From NCBI GenBank assembly GCA_023383055.1, contig JAHDYP010000003.1, forward strand, positions 1-64,000: a stretch of DNA of 64,000 bases, in the 5' to 3' direction. The position numbers and the translations under genes were made by a program. Shown in pieces: positions 9,784 to 18,690 of the stretch. The first letter of the stretch is position 1. Every line of letters starts with the position of its first letter. Under the pieces are notes generated by a model. It saw only the letters and a list, made by a program, of their open reading frames with translations, did no database searches and was not told where the DNA came from. This DNA is from Verrucomicrobiota bacterium. Its GTDB lineage: Bacteria > Verrucomicrobiota > Verrucomicrobiia > Limisphaerales > JAHDYP01.

Positions 9784-9806
9784 TCGGAGTGGATCGCGCG
9801 CACGCA

Positions 9807-10391
9807 ATGACCATGGAAACAGCAATCAGCCTCCTGGTGGGCATCGGCCTCAGTGCCGCCTGTGGTTTTCGGGTGTTTGTGCCCTTGCTCGTCGTGAGTC
9901 TCGCCTCGCATACGGGCCATCTCGCTTTGTCCTCCGGGTTCGAGTGGATGGGATCGAACGCGGCGTTGATCGCCTTTGGTGTGGCCACGGTGGCCGAGGT
10001 GGCGGGCTATTATGTGCCATGGGTGGACAATTTCCTGGATGGGTTGGCCGGGCCGGCGGCGGTGGTGGCCGGGACGCTGATCACCGCCTCGCTCGTGACC
10101 GAGATGAGTCCGTTCCTGAAGTGGACTTTGGCGGTGATCGCTGGTGGAGGAGTGGCGGGGCTGGTGCAGGGAACCACGACCGTGGCCCGCGGGGCGTCGA
10201 CTTTCAGCACGGCGGGATTGGCCAATCCGTTATTGGCGACCGTGGAACTGGGAGGGGCGTTGGTCACGTCGTTGATGGCGATCCTGGTGCCGGCGTTGGT
10301 GCTGTTGTTGGTGGTGGCGTTGATAGGGTGGTGGTGCCTCCGGCCCCGCCGGTCAACTGTTGGGCGACCGGCGGCGGATCGAACCGGTTGA
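9807..10391 (+). CDS. DUF4126-family membrane protein
   Basis: In-frame ATG at 9807; AISLLVGIGLSAACGFRVFVPLLVVSLA...WVDNFLDGLAGPAAVVAGTL is DUF4126-like. Confidence 0.8.
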   Translation: MTMETAISLLVGIGLSAACGFRVFVPLLVVSLASHTGHLALSSGFEWMGSNAALIAFGVATVAEVAGYYVPWVDNFLDGLAGPAAVVAGTLITASLVTEMSPFLKWTLAVIAGGGVAGLVQGTTTVARGASTFSTAGLANPLLATVELGGALVTSLMAILVPALVLLLVVALIGWWCLRPRRSTVGRPAADRTG

Positions 10392-10429
10392 TCGGTGGCC
10401 AGGAGGGCCCCATCCATCGACCCAGGCGC

Positions 10430-10789
10430 TCAGGCCCGGGGCGGCGTTTCGGCTTGGGGCGGGCTCGTGCGGGCGAGCCGGTGGTCGTCCATGGGCCGGT
10501 GACGCCAGCGCGGGAAGTTCTTTTGGAGGGCGAGAAGACCTACCAGGTGGCTGGCGACGGGTATGGTGATGACCTGGAAGAGGATGGCGAGGAGGATTTT
10601 GAAAGCCGACCGGGTTTCGGCTTGGTGGACCCACATGCCGACCAGCAGGAGGAAGATGCCCAGGGTCAGCGCCTTGGCCACGGCGTGAGACCGGCAGAGG
10701 ACATCCGGCAACCGCACCACGCCCACGGCCGCGATGAGCATCAACAAAGTCCCGGACAGAACCAGGGCGCTGGCGATCAGGTCGTTCAT
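10430..10789 (-). CDS. mrpG: Na+/H+ antiporter subunit G
   Basis: GTLLMLIAAVGVVRLPDVLCRSHAVAKALTLG matches MnhG/PhaG; last gene of the mrp operon. Confidence 0.9.
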   Translation of the reverse strand: MNDLIASALVLSGTLLMLIAAVGVVRLPDVLCRSHAVAKALTLGIFLLLVGMWVHQAETRSAFKILLAILFQVITIPVASHLVGLLALQKNFPRWRHRPMDDHRLARTSPPQAETPPRA

Positions 10790-11115
10790 GGCGCTGGCGG
10801 AGTGGAAGGCCGGCTGGCCGGCGGCCTGGAGTTCGGCGGTGGTGTTGGTTCTGTGTCGTTCGTGCGGTGCAGGTAAAACACGAAGGCGACCGTGGTGAGG
10901 AAGCCGAGCAGAGAAAAAATGAGGATCAACTCGAGATACAGCACCGTGCGCCAGCGGATCGAGAGCAGGACGATCATGCCGACCGCGCAGGTGGTGATCA
11001 GGTCAAAGGCCATCACGCGGTCCATCACGCTGGGGCCGCGGGCCAGGCGGACCAGCCCCAAGAGGATCGCCAGGGCGAGCAAAGCAAAGCCGAGGTTGAG
11101 GGCGGACTCGATCAT
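10786..11115 (-). CDS. mrpF: Na+/H+ antiporter subunit F
   Basis: LVRLARGPSVMDRVMAFDLITTCAVGMIVLLS; 4-bp overlap with mrpG. Confidence 0.9.
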   Translation of the reverse strand: MIESALNLGFALLALAILLGLVRLARGPSVMDRVMAFDLITTCAVGMIVLLSIRWRTVLYLELILIFSLLGFLTTVAFVFYLHRTNDTEPTPPPNSRPPASRPSTPPAP

Positions 11116-11588
11116 CGGGTGAAGGAGAGAATGCCGCGTTTCAGGGTGCGATCGATGTCCGCCCGGATGGCGTCAGGCGCGTCGGCATCCAGGGCGTGGA
11201 CGATCAGGGTCTGGAAATCATCGCTGACCTGAACGGTGGTGGTGCCCGGGGTCAGGGAAATGCAATACGAGAGCAGCAGGATCTCGAAAGGGGTCAGCCC
11301 GGCGACGTCATAGGTGATGAAATTCGGGTGCAATGCCGTCCGTCGCCGGGCGAGGACTGTCCAGGCGACCTTGACGTTGGCCACCAGGAACTCACGCATG
11401 AAGACCAGGACAAAGCGGACAAAAGCGAGGGAGTTGCGCACGTAATGTTCGCTGCCAAGGACGGCACGGAAGGCGGCGACAAAGACGAAGCCGATGAGGA
11501 ACCCGATGGCGAAAGTGACGGCCGAGGTTTCCTGGCTCAGCAGCAACCAGATGAGCGCGATGCCAAGATTGAGGAGGAAAGATTTCAT
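11112..11588 (-). CDS. mrpE: Na+/H+ antiporter subunit E
   Basis: In-frame ATG at 11588 (MKSFLLNLGIALIWLLLSQETSAVTFAIGFLIG); SYCISLTPGTTTVQVSDDFQTLIVHALDA. Confidence 0.9.
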   Translation of the reverse strand: MKSFLLNLGIALIWLLLSQETSAVTFAIGFLIGFVFVAAFRAVLGSEHYVRNSLAFVRFVLVFMREFLVANVKVAWTVLARRRTALHPNFITYDVAGLTPFEILLLSYCISLTPGTTTVQVSDDFQTLIVHALDADAPDAIRADIDRTLKRGILSFTR

Positions 11589-13096
11589 GGTGGCGGCATT
11601 GGTGCCCCTTTGCCGTAGTGCTGGAAGACGAGGTTCACATACCCGGGCTGGTCCAGCACGCGCTCGGCGGCGAGGTGGGCGACGCGCAGGAACGGCTCCG
11701 CGAAGAGACCGATGGTGAGCGAGATGAGCGTCAGACCGGCGACCACCGAGGCCATGCGGACCCACCGCGGATCCTGGAGGCGCACCGGGACGGCGGGCGA
11801 CTCGTTCCAGAAGGCGGCATTCCATATTTTCAACATGCTGACCAGGGTGAAAATGCTCGCCAGGATCGCGGCGATCACGAGGGGATACTGACCCAGCTCG
11901 AACCCAACGACGAGGATGAGGTATTTGCCCCAAAACCCGCTCAGGGGCGGCAGGCCGGCGAGGGAAAGCGCCTGGCAGAGAAACAGCACGCCCAGCCACG
12001 GGGCGCGGCTCCAGAGGTTGCCCATGCGGTCGAGATCGTCGGTCCGATTCAGGCAGATCGCGGTGCCGCCGATGAGGAACAGCGATGACTTCACGATAAT
12101 GTGATGCGTGATGTAAAAGATGGCGGCGGCGAAAGACAGCGGGGTGAAAAAGCCGATGGCCAGCACCATGAATCCGATCTGGCTCAGGATGTGAAACGAC
12201 AGAATGCCGCGGATGAAATTCCGGGAAATGGCCCCGAGCACCGCCAGGAGCATCGTCACTCCCGCCAGCCAGGCGAGCAGTTGATGGGCGAAGTGAAGGT
12301 CATGCGGCAGAACGGTGCCGAAGATCCGGAGGAGCACATAGACCCCCACCTTGGTCAGCATTCCCGAGTAGAGGGCGGCCAGGGGCATGGGCAGCGTGGG
12401 ATAGCTGTTCGGCAGCCAGTAGTAGAGGGGGAACAGACCGGCTTTGATGCCGAAAACCGCCAGGAGCAACAGGGCGAGGGCATGGACCCGCGGATCGCCG
12501 GACATGGCCTGGGCGCGCAGGGCGATGTCGGCGAAGTTGAGCGTGCCGAACAGGCCGTAGGCGAGGCCGCACGCGGAGATGAAGAGGGCGCTGCCGGCCA
12601 TGTTGACGGCGATGTAGGGATAGGCCTGGCGGATATCCCAGTCGTCCGCCTCGAGCGTGAGCAGGGCGTAGGATGAGATCAGCATGATCTCGAACGCGAC
12701 AAACAGGTTGAAGAGGTCCCCGGTGCAGAAGCTCAGGTTGATGCCCGTGACCAGGAACTGGAGCAGGGGCAGCCGGAGCGGATGTTCCCGGCGCACCCCG
12801 GCTTCGGCATAACCGAACAGGAGTGAAGCCAGCGCCACCAGCGAGGAGAGGCTCAGCATCAGGGCGGAGAGCAGGTCGATCACCAGCACGATCCCGACCC
12901 GCGGGAACCATGCCCCCACGCCCAGAACCACCGCGTGTCCGGTGAGATTCCGTTCGACGAGCAGAAGCGCCACCCCGAGCTGGGCCACGGCCGACAGCGC
13001 CACCAGGACGCGGCGTCGCCGGGTGGTGCGGCCCCAGAGGAGGGCGACCATCGCGGTGAGGAGCGGCAGCAGGATGGGTGCGATCGCCCAGTTCAT
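11585..13096 (-). CDS. mrpD: Na+/H+ antiporter subunit D
   Basis: Proton-conducting-antiporter family sequence (FNLFVAFEIMLISSYALL; GLFPLYYWLPNSYPTLPMPLAALYSGMLTKVGVYVLLR). Confidence 0.93.
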   Translation of the reverse strand: MNWAIAPILLPLLTAMVALLWGRTTRRRRVLVALSAVAQLGVALLLVERNLTGHAVVLGVGAWFPRVGIVLVIDLLSALMLSLSSLVALASLLFGYAEAGVRREHPLRLPLLQFLVTGINLSFCTGDLFNLFVAFEIMLISSYALLTLEADDWDIRQAYPYIAVNMAGSALFISACGLAYGLFGTLNFADIALRAQAMSGDPRVHALALLLLAVFGIKAGLFPLYYWLPNSYPTLPMPLAALYSGMLTKVGVYVLLRIFGTVLPHDLHFAHQLLAWLAGVTMLLAVLGAISRNFIRGILSFHILSQIGFMVLAIGFFTPLSFAAAIFYITHHIIVKSSLFLIGGTAICLNRTDDLDRMGNLWSRAPWLGVLFLCQALSLAGLPPLSGFWGKYLILVVGFELGQYPLVIAAILASIFTLVSMLKIWNAAFWNESPAVPVRLQDPRWVRMASVVAGLTLISLTIGLFAEPFLRVAHLAAERVLDQPGYVNLVFQHYGKGAPMPPP

Positions 13097-13446
13097 GAGG
13101 GGTGACGGTCGCCGGGTTCGGAGTAGAGTTCGGCGGCGTTGGTGGTCCGTTGGTCGAGAAACAGGCGGTAAAGGAGCATGACCAGGTAGGCCGTGGCGCC
13201 GAAGCCGATGACGATCGCGGTCAGAATCAAGGCTTGCGGCAGGGGATCGACCATCGGGGCGCCGGGATCGAGCACCACCGGGGCCGATCTTCCGTCCGGT
13301 GAACCGGACATGGCGAGGACGAGCAGGTTGGCGGCGTTGGAGAGGATGACAAAGCCGAAGAGGATCTTGACGAAACTCCGGTGCAGGATGAGGTAGGTGG
13401 CGGCGGCAAACATGGCGCCCACCAGCAGCGCGGTTTCAAGGTGCAT
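13093..13446 (-). CDS. mrpC: Na+/H+ antiporter subunit C (NuoK-like)
   Basis: In-frame ATG at 13446; ILFGFVILSNAANLLVLAMSG...DPLPQALILTAIVIGFGATAYLV. Confidence 0.92.
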   Translation of the reverse strand: MHLETALLVGAMFAAATYLILHRSFVKILFGFVILSNAANLLVLAMSGSPDGRSAPVVLDPGAPMVDPLPQALILTAIVIGFGATAYLVMLLYRLFLDQRTTNAAELYSEPGDRHPS

Positions 13447-14002
13447 GGTGGGTTTCTCCGGGTTGAGTGCTGGAAGCGTCGAGGGCCTGGTTGGGGGCGA
13501 GTTCGATGGGGGTTTCCATGATGGCGCTGTAGCGGGACTCCTCCTCCTGCACCAATGCCCGCAGACCCTGGGTTGATTTGGCGAACACAAACACGATTTT
13601 GGAGGCGATGCCGACCACGACGAAATAAACGCCCAGATCGAACAGCAGGGGCGTGCCCACATGCAACTCACCCAGCAACGGCACCGCCTTCCAATGGAAG
13701 TTGAAGTGTTCGAGGAACGGGCGGTCGGCGAGCAGGGGCAGGCTGCCCGTCATCGTTGCGAGCAGCAGGCCGGCGACGGCCAGGCGCACGGGATCGAAGC
13801 GGATGACACGGTGCAGGGCTTCGTTGCCGATGGCGAGGCTGAGCAGGACCAGGGAGATGGCGGTGGCAAGTCCGGCAATGAAACCGCCACCCGGCAGGTT
13901 GTGTCCGCGCAGCAGGAAGTAGACAGCCAGAACATTGATCAGGAAGAACGAAAGCCGGACCACGGTCTGAAAGATGAACGAATTGGGGCCGTGCATGCTC
14001 AT
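13436..14002 (-). CDS. mrpB: Na+/H+ antiporter subunit B
   Basis: FFLINVLAVYFLLRGHNLPGGGFIAGLATAISLVLLSLA is typical MnhB. Confidence 0.92.
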   Translation of the reverse strand: MSMHGPNSFIFQTVVRLSFFLINVLAVYFLLRGHNLPGGGFIAGLATAISLVLLSLAIGNEALHRVIRFDPVRLAVAGLLLATMTGSLPLLADRPFLEHFNFHWKAVPLLGELHVGTPLLFDLGVYFVVVGIASKIVFVFAKSTQGLRALVQEEESRYSAIMETPIELAPNQALDASSTQPGETHHAP

Positions 14003-16413
14003 TGCTCCGGTGTTTCCTCGATTCCGTATCCGGGAGGGCCCATGGGCCCGGCTTCATATTCGGCGCGGGATCGGCGGTAGCGCATGAGGAGCCCGAGACA
14101 GCCGAGCGTGGCGACCACCAGCACGGTGATTTCGCCGAGCGTATCGAACCCGCGGAAATCGACCAGGATGGTATTGACGGCATTGCTGCCGGCGGCCAGC
14201 GGGACGGTCTGATCGAGAAAGAACCGGCCCAGCCGTTCCGGAGGGGGGGCATGGGAGACGAGCAGCACCAGCGCGGTCATGAGCGCGCCAACGCCCAAGG
14301 CGATCCCGGCATTCAAACCCTTTCGCCAACGGGAAGGCTGGTTCATGGTTTCCCCGCGCTCGGCCGACCGGGGGAACCGGCCCAGCAAAATGAGAATCAT
14401 GAAGAGGGTCACCACCTCGACCAGGATCTGGGTGAGGGCCAGGTCCGGCGCGCGGTAGAGCACGAAGTAAAAACAGACCAGGAACCCGGCCACCGAAAGG
14501 GCGATCAGTTGGGTGGTCCAACTGCGCAGCACCAGGACGCCGAGGACGGCGAGCGCGATGAGGGCGGCCACGAAGGCGCGCAGGGAATACCAGGCCGGCC
14601 AGACGATGGAGTTGAGCGTCGGTTCGAACGCGCCGCCGCCCTGGGTCCAGAGCAGGTATCCGCCGACCACGCCCACCACAAAAATCAGCAGCATCGGGAG
14701 ATAATCCAGGGGCTGGTCCGCGCGAAGGATGCGGGTCAGTTTCTTGGTGAACCGGTAAAAGCCCTCGAGACCGGCCTCGAAGTGGCGGTCGAATTCGAGG
14801 GGGCCCGGTATGCGCGCCCAGCTCCAGGCGGCGCGATGGCCCGCGAAGAAGAGCAGCAATCCGCCGGCGACGAGCGCGGCGCTGACCGCGAGTTCCCGGG
14901 TGAAACCGTGCCAGAGGGTGAGATGGATGGCCATCGGGGCGTGCAAACCTTCCACCGCCAGCAGGTTGAACGGGATCTCCCACAGCACCGGGAAGAGGCC
15001 GCACACGACCGAGCCGATGGCGAGCAGCAGCGGCGGAATCGCCAGGGCGCGCGGCGGCGCGTGGAAATGGCCGCGAACGACTTCGGTTTCCGGTCCGAAG
15101 AAGACCACCAGGGCGATGCGGGCCGAGAAGATCACCTTCATGAGCGAGGTGAGCACCACGCAGGTGATGGCGAAGAGGCTGAGGTGTTCGTGGACCTGGC
15201 CCAGCTGGAAGATTTCCTTGAGCATCATTTCCTTGCTGATGAAGCCGGTGGTTCCCGGCAGGCCGGCCATGGCGGCGCAGCCGATCACGGCGGCGATGCC
15301 CACGGCAGGCATGCGCCGGAACAAACCGCCGAGCTGCCGGACATCGCGGGTGCCGGTGGCGTGATCGATGATGCCGACCACCATGAACAGGCAGCCCTTG
15401 TAATAGACGTGATTGAGAATGTGGAGGTAGTCGTAGTCGACTCCGCCGGGCGGGCCCAACCCGTAGTAACTGATGAGAAAACCAAGCTGGCTGACCGTCG
15501 AGTAGGCAAGGATCGCCTTGAGATCGTGCGACAGCAGAGCCAGCAGTGCCGCCAGCGTCATGGTGAAGAGCGCCATGATTCCCAGCACCGGCGCCCAGAG
15601 CTCGGACTCGCTGAAGATGGGGAAAATCCGCGCCGCGAGGAACACCCCCAGTTTCACCATGGTGGCCGAGTGGAGGTAGGCGCTGACCGGGGTGGGGGCG
15701 GCCATGGCGTTGGGAAGCCAGAAATGGAACGGGAACTGGGCGGACTTGCCGGCCGCGCCCAGGAGCAGGAGCAGCAGCGCCCATTTGGTTCGCGGTTGCG
15801 CCAGGTCCACGCCGTCGCGCAGCAGTTCGTCCAGCCGATAGGTGCCGCTGACCTGTGCGAGCAGGACAATGCCGGCAAGCAGGCAGAGCCCGGTCAGGGA
15901 AGTGATCAGGAACGCCATGCGGGCACCGCGGCGGGATTCCGGGTTGGCGTAGTCGAAGCCGATCAGGAGGAAGGAGACCACCCCGGTCAGTTCCCAGAAG
16001 ATGAAGAGAAGAAGCAGATGATTGGCGTAAACGGTGCCGAGCATGGCGGCCATGAACAGCATCATGTAACTGTAGAACTGGCCGTGGCGTGAGTAGTGGT
16101 GATCCAGGTAATGACGCGCGTAGAACGTGACCAGCACGCCCATGACACTGACCACCACCCCGAAAAAGGAGGACAAACCGTCCACGCGAAAGGAAAGGCT
16201 CAGACCGAGGGAAGGCACCCAGGGCCATTCCATCAGCAACGGCCCGTTCACGGCGGCGTGTTCCGCCAGGAAACCGATCGCGACGGCGGAAACGATCGGA
16301 AAGGGGAGGGCCAGCCAGCCGGTGCGCTCGCCCCACCGCCCGCCCATGCGCAGGAGCAGGGGCACGGCGAGGACGGGCAGCGCGATCGCGAGGAACAGAC
16401 AGGCGGCCATCAT
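13999..16413 (-). CDS. mrpA: Na+/H+ antiporter subunit A (with MbhD/MbhE-like C-terminus)
   Basis: ORF 13999..17304 with in-frame ATGATG at 16413; SFRVDGLSSFFGVVVSVMGVLVTFYARHYL, KSAQFPFHFWLPNAMAAPTPVSAYLHSATMVKLGVFL. Confidence 0.92.
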   Translation of the reverse strand: MMAACLFLAIALPVLAVPLLLRMGGRWGERTGWLALPFPIVSAVAIGFLAEHAAVNGPLLMEWPWVPSLGLSLSFRVDGLSSFFGVVVSVMGVLVTFYARHYLDHHYSRHGQFYSYMMLFMAAMLGTVYANHLLLLFIFWELTGVVSFLLIGFDYANPESRRGARMAFLITSLTGLCLLAGIVLLAQVSGTYRLDELLRDGVDLAQPRTKWALLLLLLGAAGKSAQFPFHFWLPNAMAAPTPVSAYLHSATMVKLGVFLAARIFPIFSESELWAPVLGIMALFTMTLAALLALLSHDLKAILAYSTVSQLGFLISYYGLGPPGGVDYDYLHILNHVYYKGCLFMVVGIIDHATGTRDVRQLGGLFRRMPAVGIAAVIGCAAMAGLPGTTGFISKEMMLKEIFQLGQVHEHLSLFAITCVVLTSLMKVIFSARIALVVFFGPETEVVRGHFHAPPRALAIPPLLLAIGSVVCGLFPVLWEIPFNLLAVEGLHAPMAIHLTLWHGFTRELAVSAALVAGGLLLFFAGHRAAWSWARIPGPLEFDRHFEAGLEGFYRFTKKLTRILRADQPLDYLPMLLIFVVGVVGGYLLWTQGGGAFEPTLNSIVWPAWYSLRAFVAALIALAVLGVLVLRSWTTQLIALSVAGFLVCFYFVLYRAPDLALTQILVEVVTLFMILILLGRFPRSAERGETMNQPSRWRKGLNAGIALGVGALMTALVLLVSHAPPPERLGRFFLDQTVPLAAGSNAVNTILVDFRGFDTLGEITVLVVATLGCLGLLMRYRRSRAEYEAGPMGPPGYGIEETPEQ

Positions 16414-17363
16414 CTTGCCCAGAGATAAAACACGTAAGCGATGTAGGACAGCAAGAACAGACCGCCCTCCCACCGGTGGAGGGTGAACCCGGTTCTCAGC
16501 AGCGGGGCGGTGATCAGTGCCAGGGCGATCATGACCGCAAGATCCGTCCCGGCCAGACCGCCGGCATCCAGCGGCCGCGCCAGCGCCGAAATCCCGAGAA
16601 TGTTCAATAGATTGAAAATGTTCGAACCGATGAGATTGCCGATTGCGATATCGGCTTCGCGCCGGAATGCGGCGACCGCGGTGGCCGCCAGTTCGGGCAG
16701 GCTGGTGCCGGCCGCCACCAGGGTCAGGGCGATGACGGCTTCGGTGATTCCCATGCGCCGGGCGAGGTCGACCGCGCCATCGAGAAACAGACGGCCGCCC
16801 AACACGAGCAGGCCAATGCCCGCCGCGATCAGGAGCAGCTCCAGACCGGCGCGCCGCCGCGGGCGCGTGACGGGGGCGGCGTTTGAGAATTCCTCGAGCA
16901 CGACGGGATTCCGTTCGCGCCGGGCCAGGCGCAGGTTGACGATCGTGTAGGTGATAATGCCAGCCACGAGAAGCGAACCTTCGCCGCGGCTGAGAATTCC
17001 ATCCCATAGCAGGAGGGGCAGCGCCAGCGAACAACCGATCATGACCGGCACGTCGAACCGCAGGAGTTGCAGTTGCACGCGCAGCGGGTTGATCAGCGCG
17101 GCCAGGCCGAGGATCAGGCCCAGGTTGCAGATGTTTGAGCCGACCACGTTGCCCAGGGCGACGACCCCGTTGTTCTGCAGTGCGGCTTTGACGCTGACGG
17201 CCAATTCGGGCGTGCTGGTGCCATAAGCCACCACCGTGAGGCCGATGACCAGCGGGCTGAGCCCGAGCCGCAGCGCGAGCGAAGCGCTGCCGCGGACGAG
17301 CCATTCCGCGCCGAAATAAAGCAGCAGCAAACCGCCGGCGAGCAGGGCAAAGATGGTCAGCAT
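16410..17363 (-). CDS. Calcium/sodium antiporter (CaCA family, YrbG-like)
   Basis: VVAYGTSTPELAVSVKAALQNNGVVALGNVVGSNICNLGLILG and a second alpha repeat VAAGTSLPELAATAVAAFRREADIAIGNLIGSNIFN. Confidence 0.92.
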   Translation of the reverse strand: MLTIFALLAGGLLLLYFGAEWLVRGSASLALRLGLSPLVIGLTVVAYGTSTPELAVSVKAALQNNGVVALGNVVGSNICNLGLILGLAALINPLRVQLQLLRFDVPVMIGCSLALPLLLWDGILSRGEGSLLVAGIITYTIVNLRLARRERNPVVLEEFSNAAPVTRPRRRAGLELLLIAAGIGLLVLGGRLFLDGAVDLARRMGITEAVIALTLVAAGTSLPELAATAVAAFRREADIAIGNLIGSNIFNLLNILGISALARPLDAGGLAGTDLAVMIALALITAPLLRTGFTLHRWEGGLFLLSYIAYVFYLWAR

Positions 17364-17395
17364 GAGGGGTGTGGCCCGCGAGACGCGAGTTGAGC

Positions 17396-18481
17396 TCAGC
17401 GGCGCCGCGCCAGGGCCGATTTGATGAGCAGGAATTCGCTCAGGTTATTCCAGGTCAGCAGGCCCACCAGTTGTCCGTGCCGCACGACGGGGACCGTGCT
17501 CAGGGCGGCGGTGCGCTGGCGTTCGACAGCCACTTCGAGCATCTCGGAGGCGTCGATCAGGGGGAACTCCGTTCGCATGATCTCGAGCACCTGTGCTTCC
17601 GAGCCGCGCTCGCTGAGCCCCCGGATGAGGTCGCGGCGTTCGAGAATGCCGGCCACCGTGCCGTGATCGAGCACGGGGAAATCCTCCTGTGATCCGGCAA
17701 GGATGATGCGCACCACCTGGCCTAAGTGATCCGTGGGGGCGAGGGATTGGAATTCGGTCAACATGACCTGAGAGACCGGCACTCCGGAAAAGGAGGATCG
17801 CATTTGGGCGAGGCTGGCCTCCTGTGAGGCACCCAGCCAGACAAAGACCGCGATGAGGATGAGCATCGGGCTCGAGAACAACCCGGCGAAGAAGAACAGG
17901 ACCGCCATGCCCTGGCCGACGGTGGCGGCGATATTGGTGGCGCGAGCGTAATCCAGGCGCATGGCCAGGAGGGAACGCAACACGCGCCCCCCGTCCATCG
18001 GAAAGGCCGGCAACAGATTGAAGAAAACCAGGAACAGATTCACGAAAAGAAGCCGCTCGGCGAGATTTCCCCGGTCCACCGCGAACCCGGCCGGCGGCTG
18101 GAGCGTGCCCGTGGCCAGCAATCCGACCGCCAGAAGGAGGGCAATGGCGACGTTCACGGCTGGTCCGGCGATGGCGATCCAGAACTCCTGGGCCGGTTGG
18201 TCGGGAATCCGTTCGAGCCGCGCCACGCCGCCGATGGGCAGGAGGATGATGTCCCGCGTGCGAACGCCGTAACGGCGGGCGGTCAAGGCATGCCCGAATT
18301 CATGCAGCAGCACGCAGCCGAACAGCGCGGAAAAGAAGGCGAGGGCATCGAGCCCGGCACGGAGACTTTCGTGGGCGGTGCCATGCGCCAGCCCGATGAA
18401 ACCGAGCAGCAGCAGAAAGGTGAAATGAAGGTAGACGTCGATCCCGAAGAATCGTCCGAGTTTGATAGACCATTTTGTCAT
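17396..18481 (-). CDS. Site-2 protease family (M50) zinc metalloprotease with C-terminal CBS domains
   Basis: VLLHEFGHALTARRYGVRTRDIILLPIGGVARLERIP; AFPMDGGRVLRSLLAMR; CBS-like C-terminus. Confidence 0.9.
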   Translation of the reverse strand: MTKWSIKLGRFFGIDVYLHFTFLLLLGFIGLAHGTAHESLRAGLDALAFFSALFGCVLLHEFGHALTARRYGVRTRDIILLPIGGVARLERIPDQPAQEFWIAIAGPAVNVAIALLLAVGLLATGTLQPPAGFAVDRGNLAERLLFVNLFLVFFNLLPAFPMDGGRVLRSLLAMRLDYARATNIAATVGQGMAVLFFFAGLFSSPMLILIAVFVWLGASQEASLAQMRSSFSGVPVSQVMLTEFQSLAPTDHLGQVVRIILAGSQEDFPVLDHGTVAGILERRDLIRGLSERGSEAQVLEIMRTEFPLIDASEMLEVAVERQRTAALSTVPVVRHGQLVGLLTWNNLSEFLLIKSALARRR

Positions 18482-18599
18482 GGTTCAGTGCCGTCGGCGT
18501 CAACGCGGCGCAGGCTTACGCTTGCCATTGCCCGTATCACAGTCCCGGGGCCAGAGGGGCCACCGCGCCCGCCGGCCTCCTCTATAGCGCAAGTTTCCA

Positions 18600-18633
18600 C
18601 GGTCGACAACCGCGGTCGATGGGGCACGGTCGA
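18600..18633. repeat. Three direct CGGTCGA heptamers (18600, 18613, 18627) in a divergent intergenic region
   Basis: Read directly: acggtcgacaaccgcggtcgatggggcacggtcgat. Confidence 0.7.
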
Positions 18634-18690
18634 TGCCGGCGTTGGGCTGGGGGGCTTTACGCCGGCTTTCCTTGTGCTTAGCATGCCGGC

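Noticed and set aside
8218-9825. 535-aa minus-strand ORF
   Set aside because: Antisense shadow of the conserved 479-aa gene at 8344..9783; no recognisable domain.
14002-16092. 696-aa plus-strand ORF (and 760-aa minus ORF 14054..16336)
   Set aside because: Shadow frames of mrpA; composition (Gln/Glu/His-rich) is typical of antisense translation of hydrophobic membrane protein genes.
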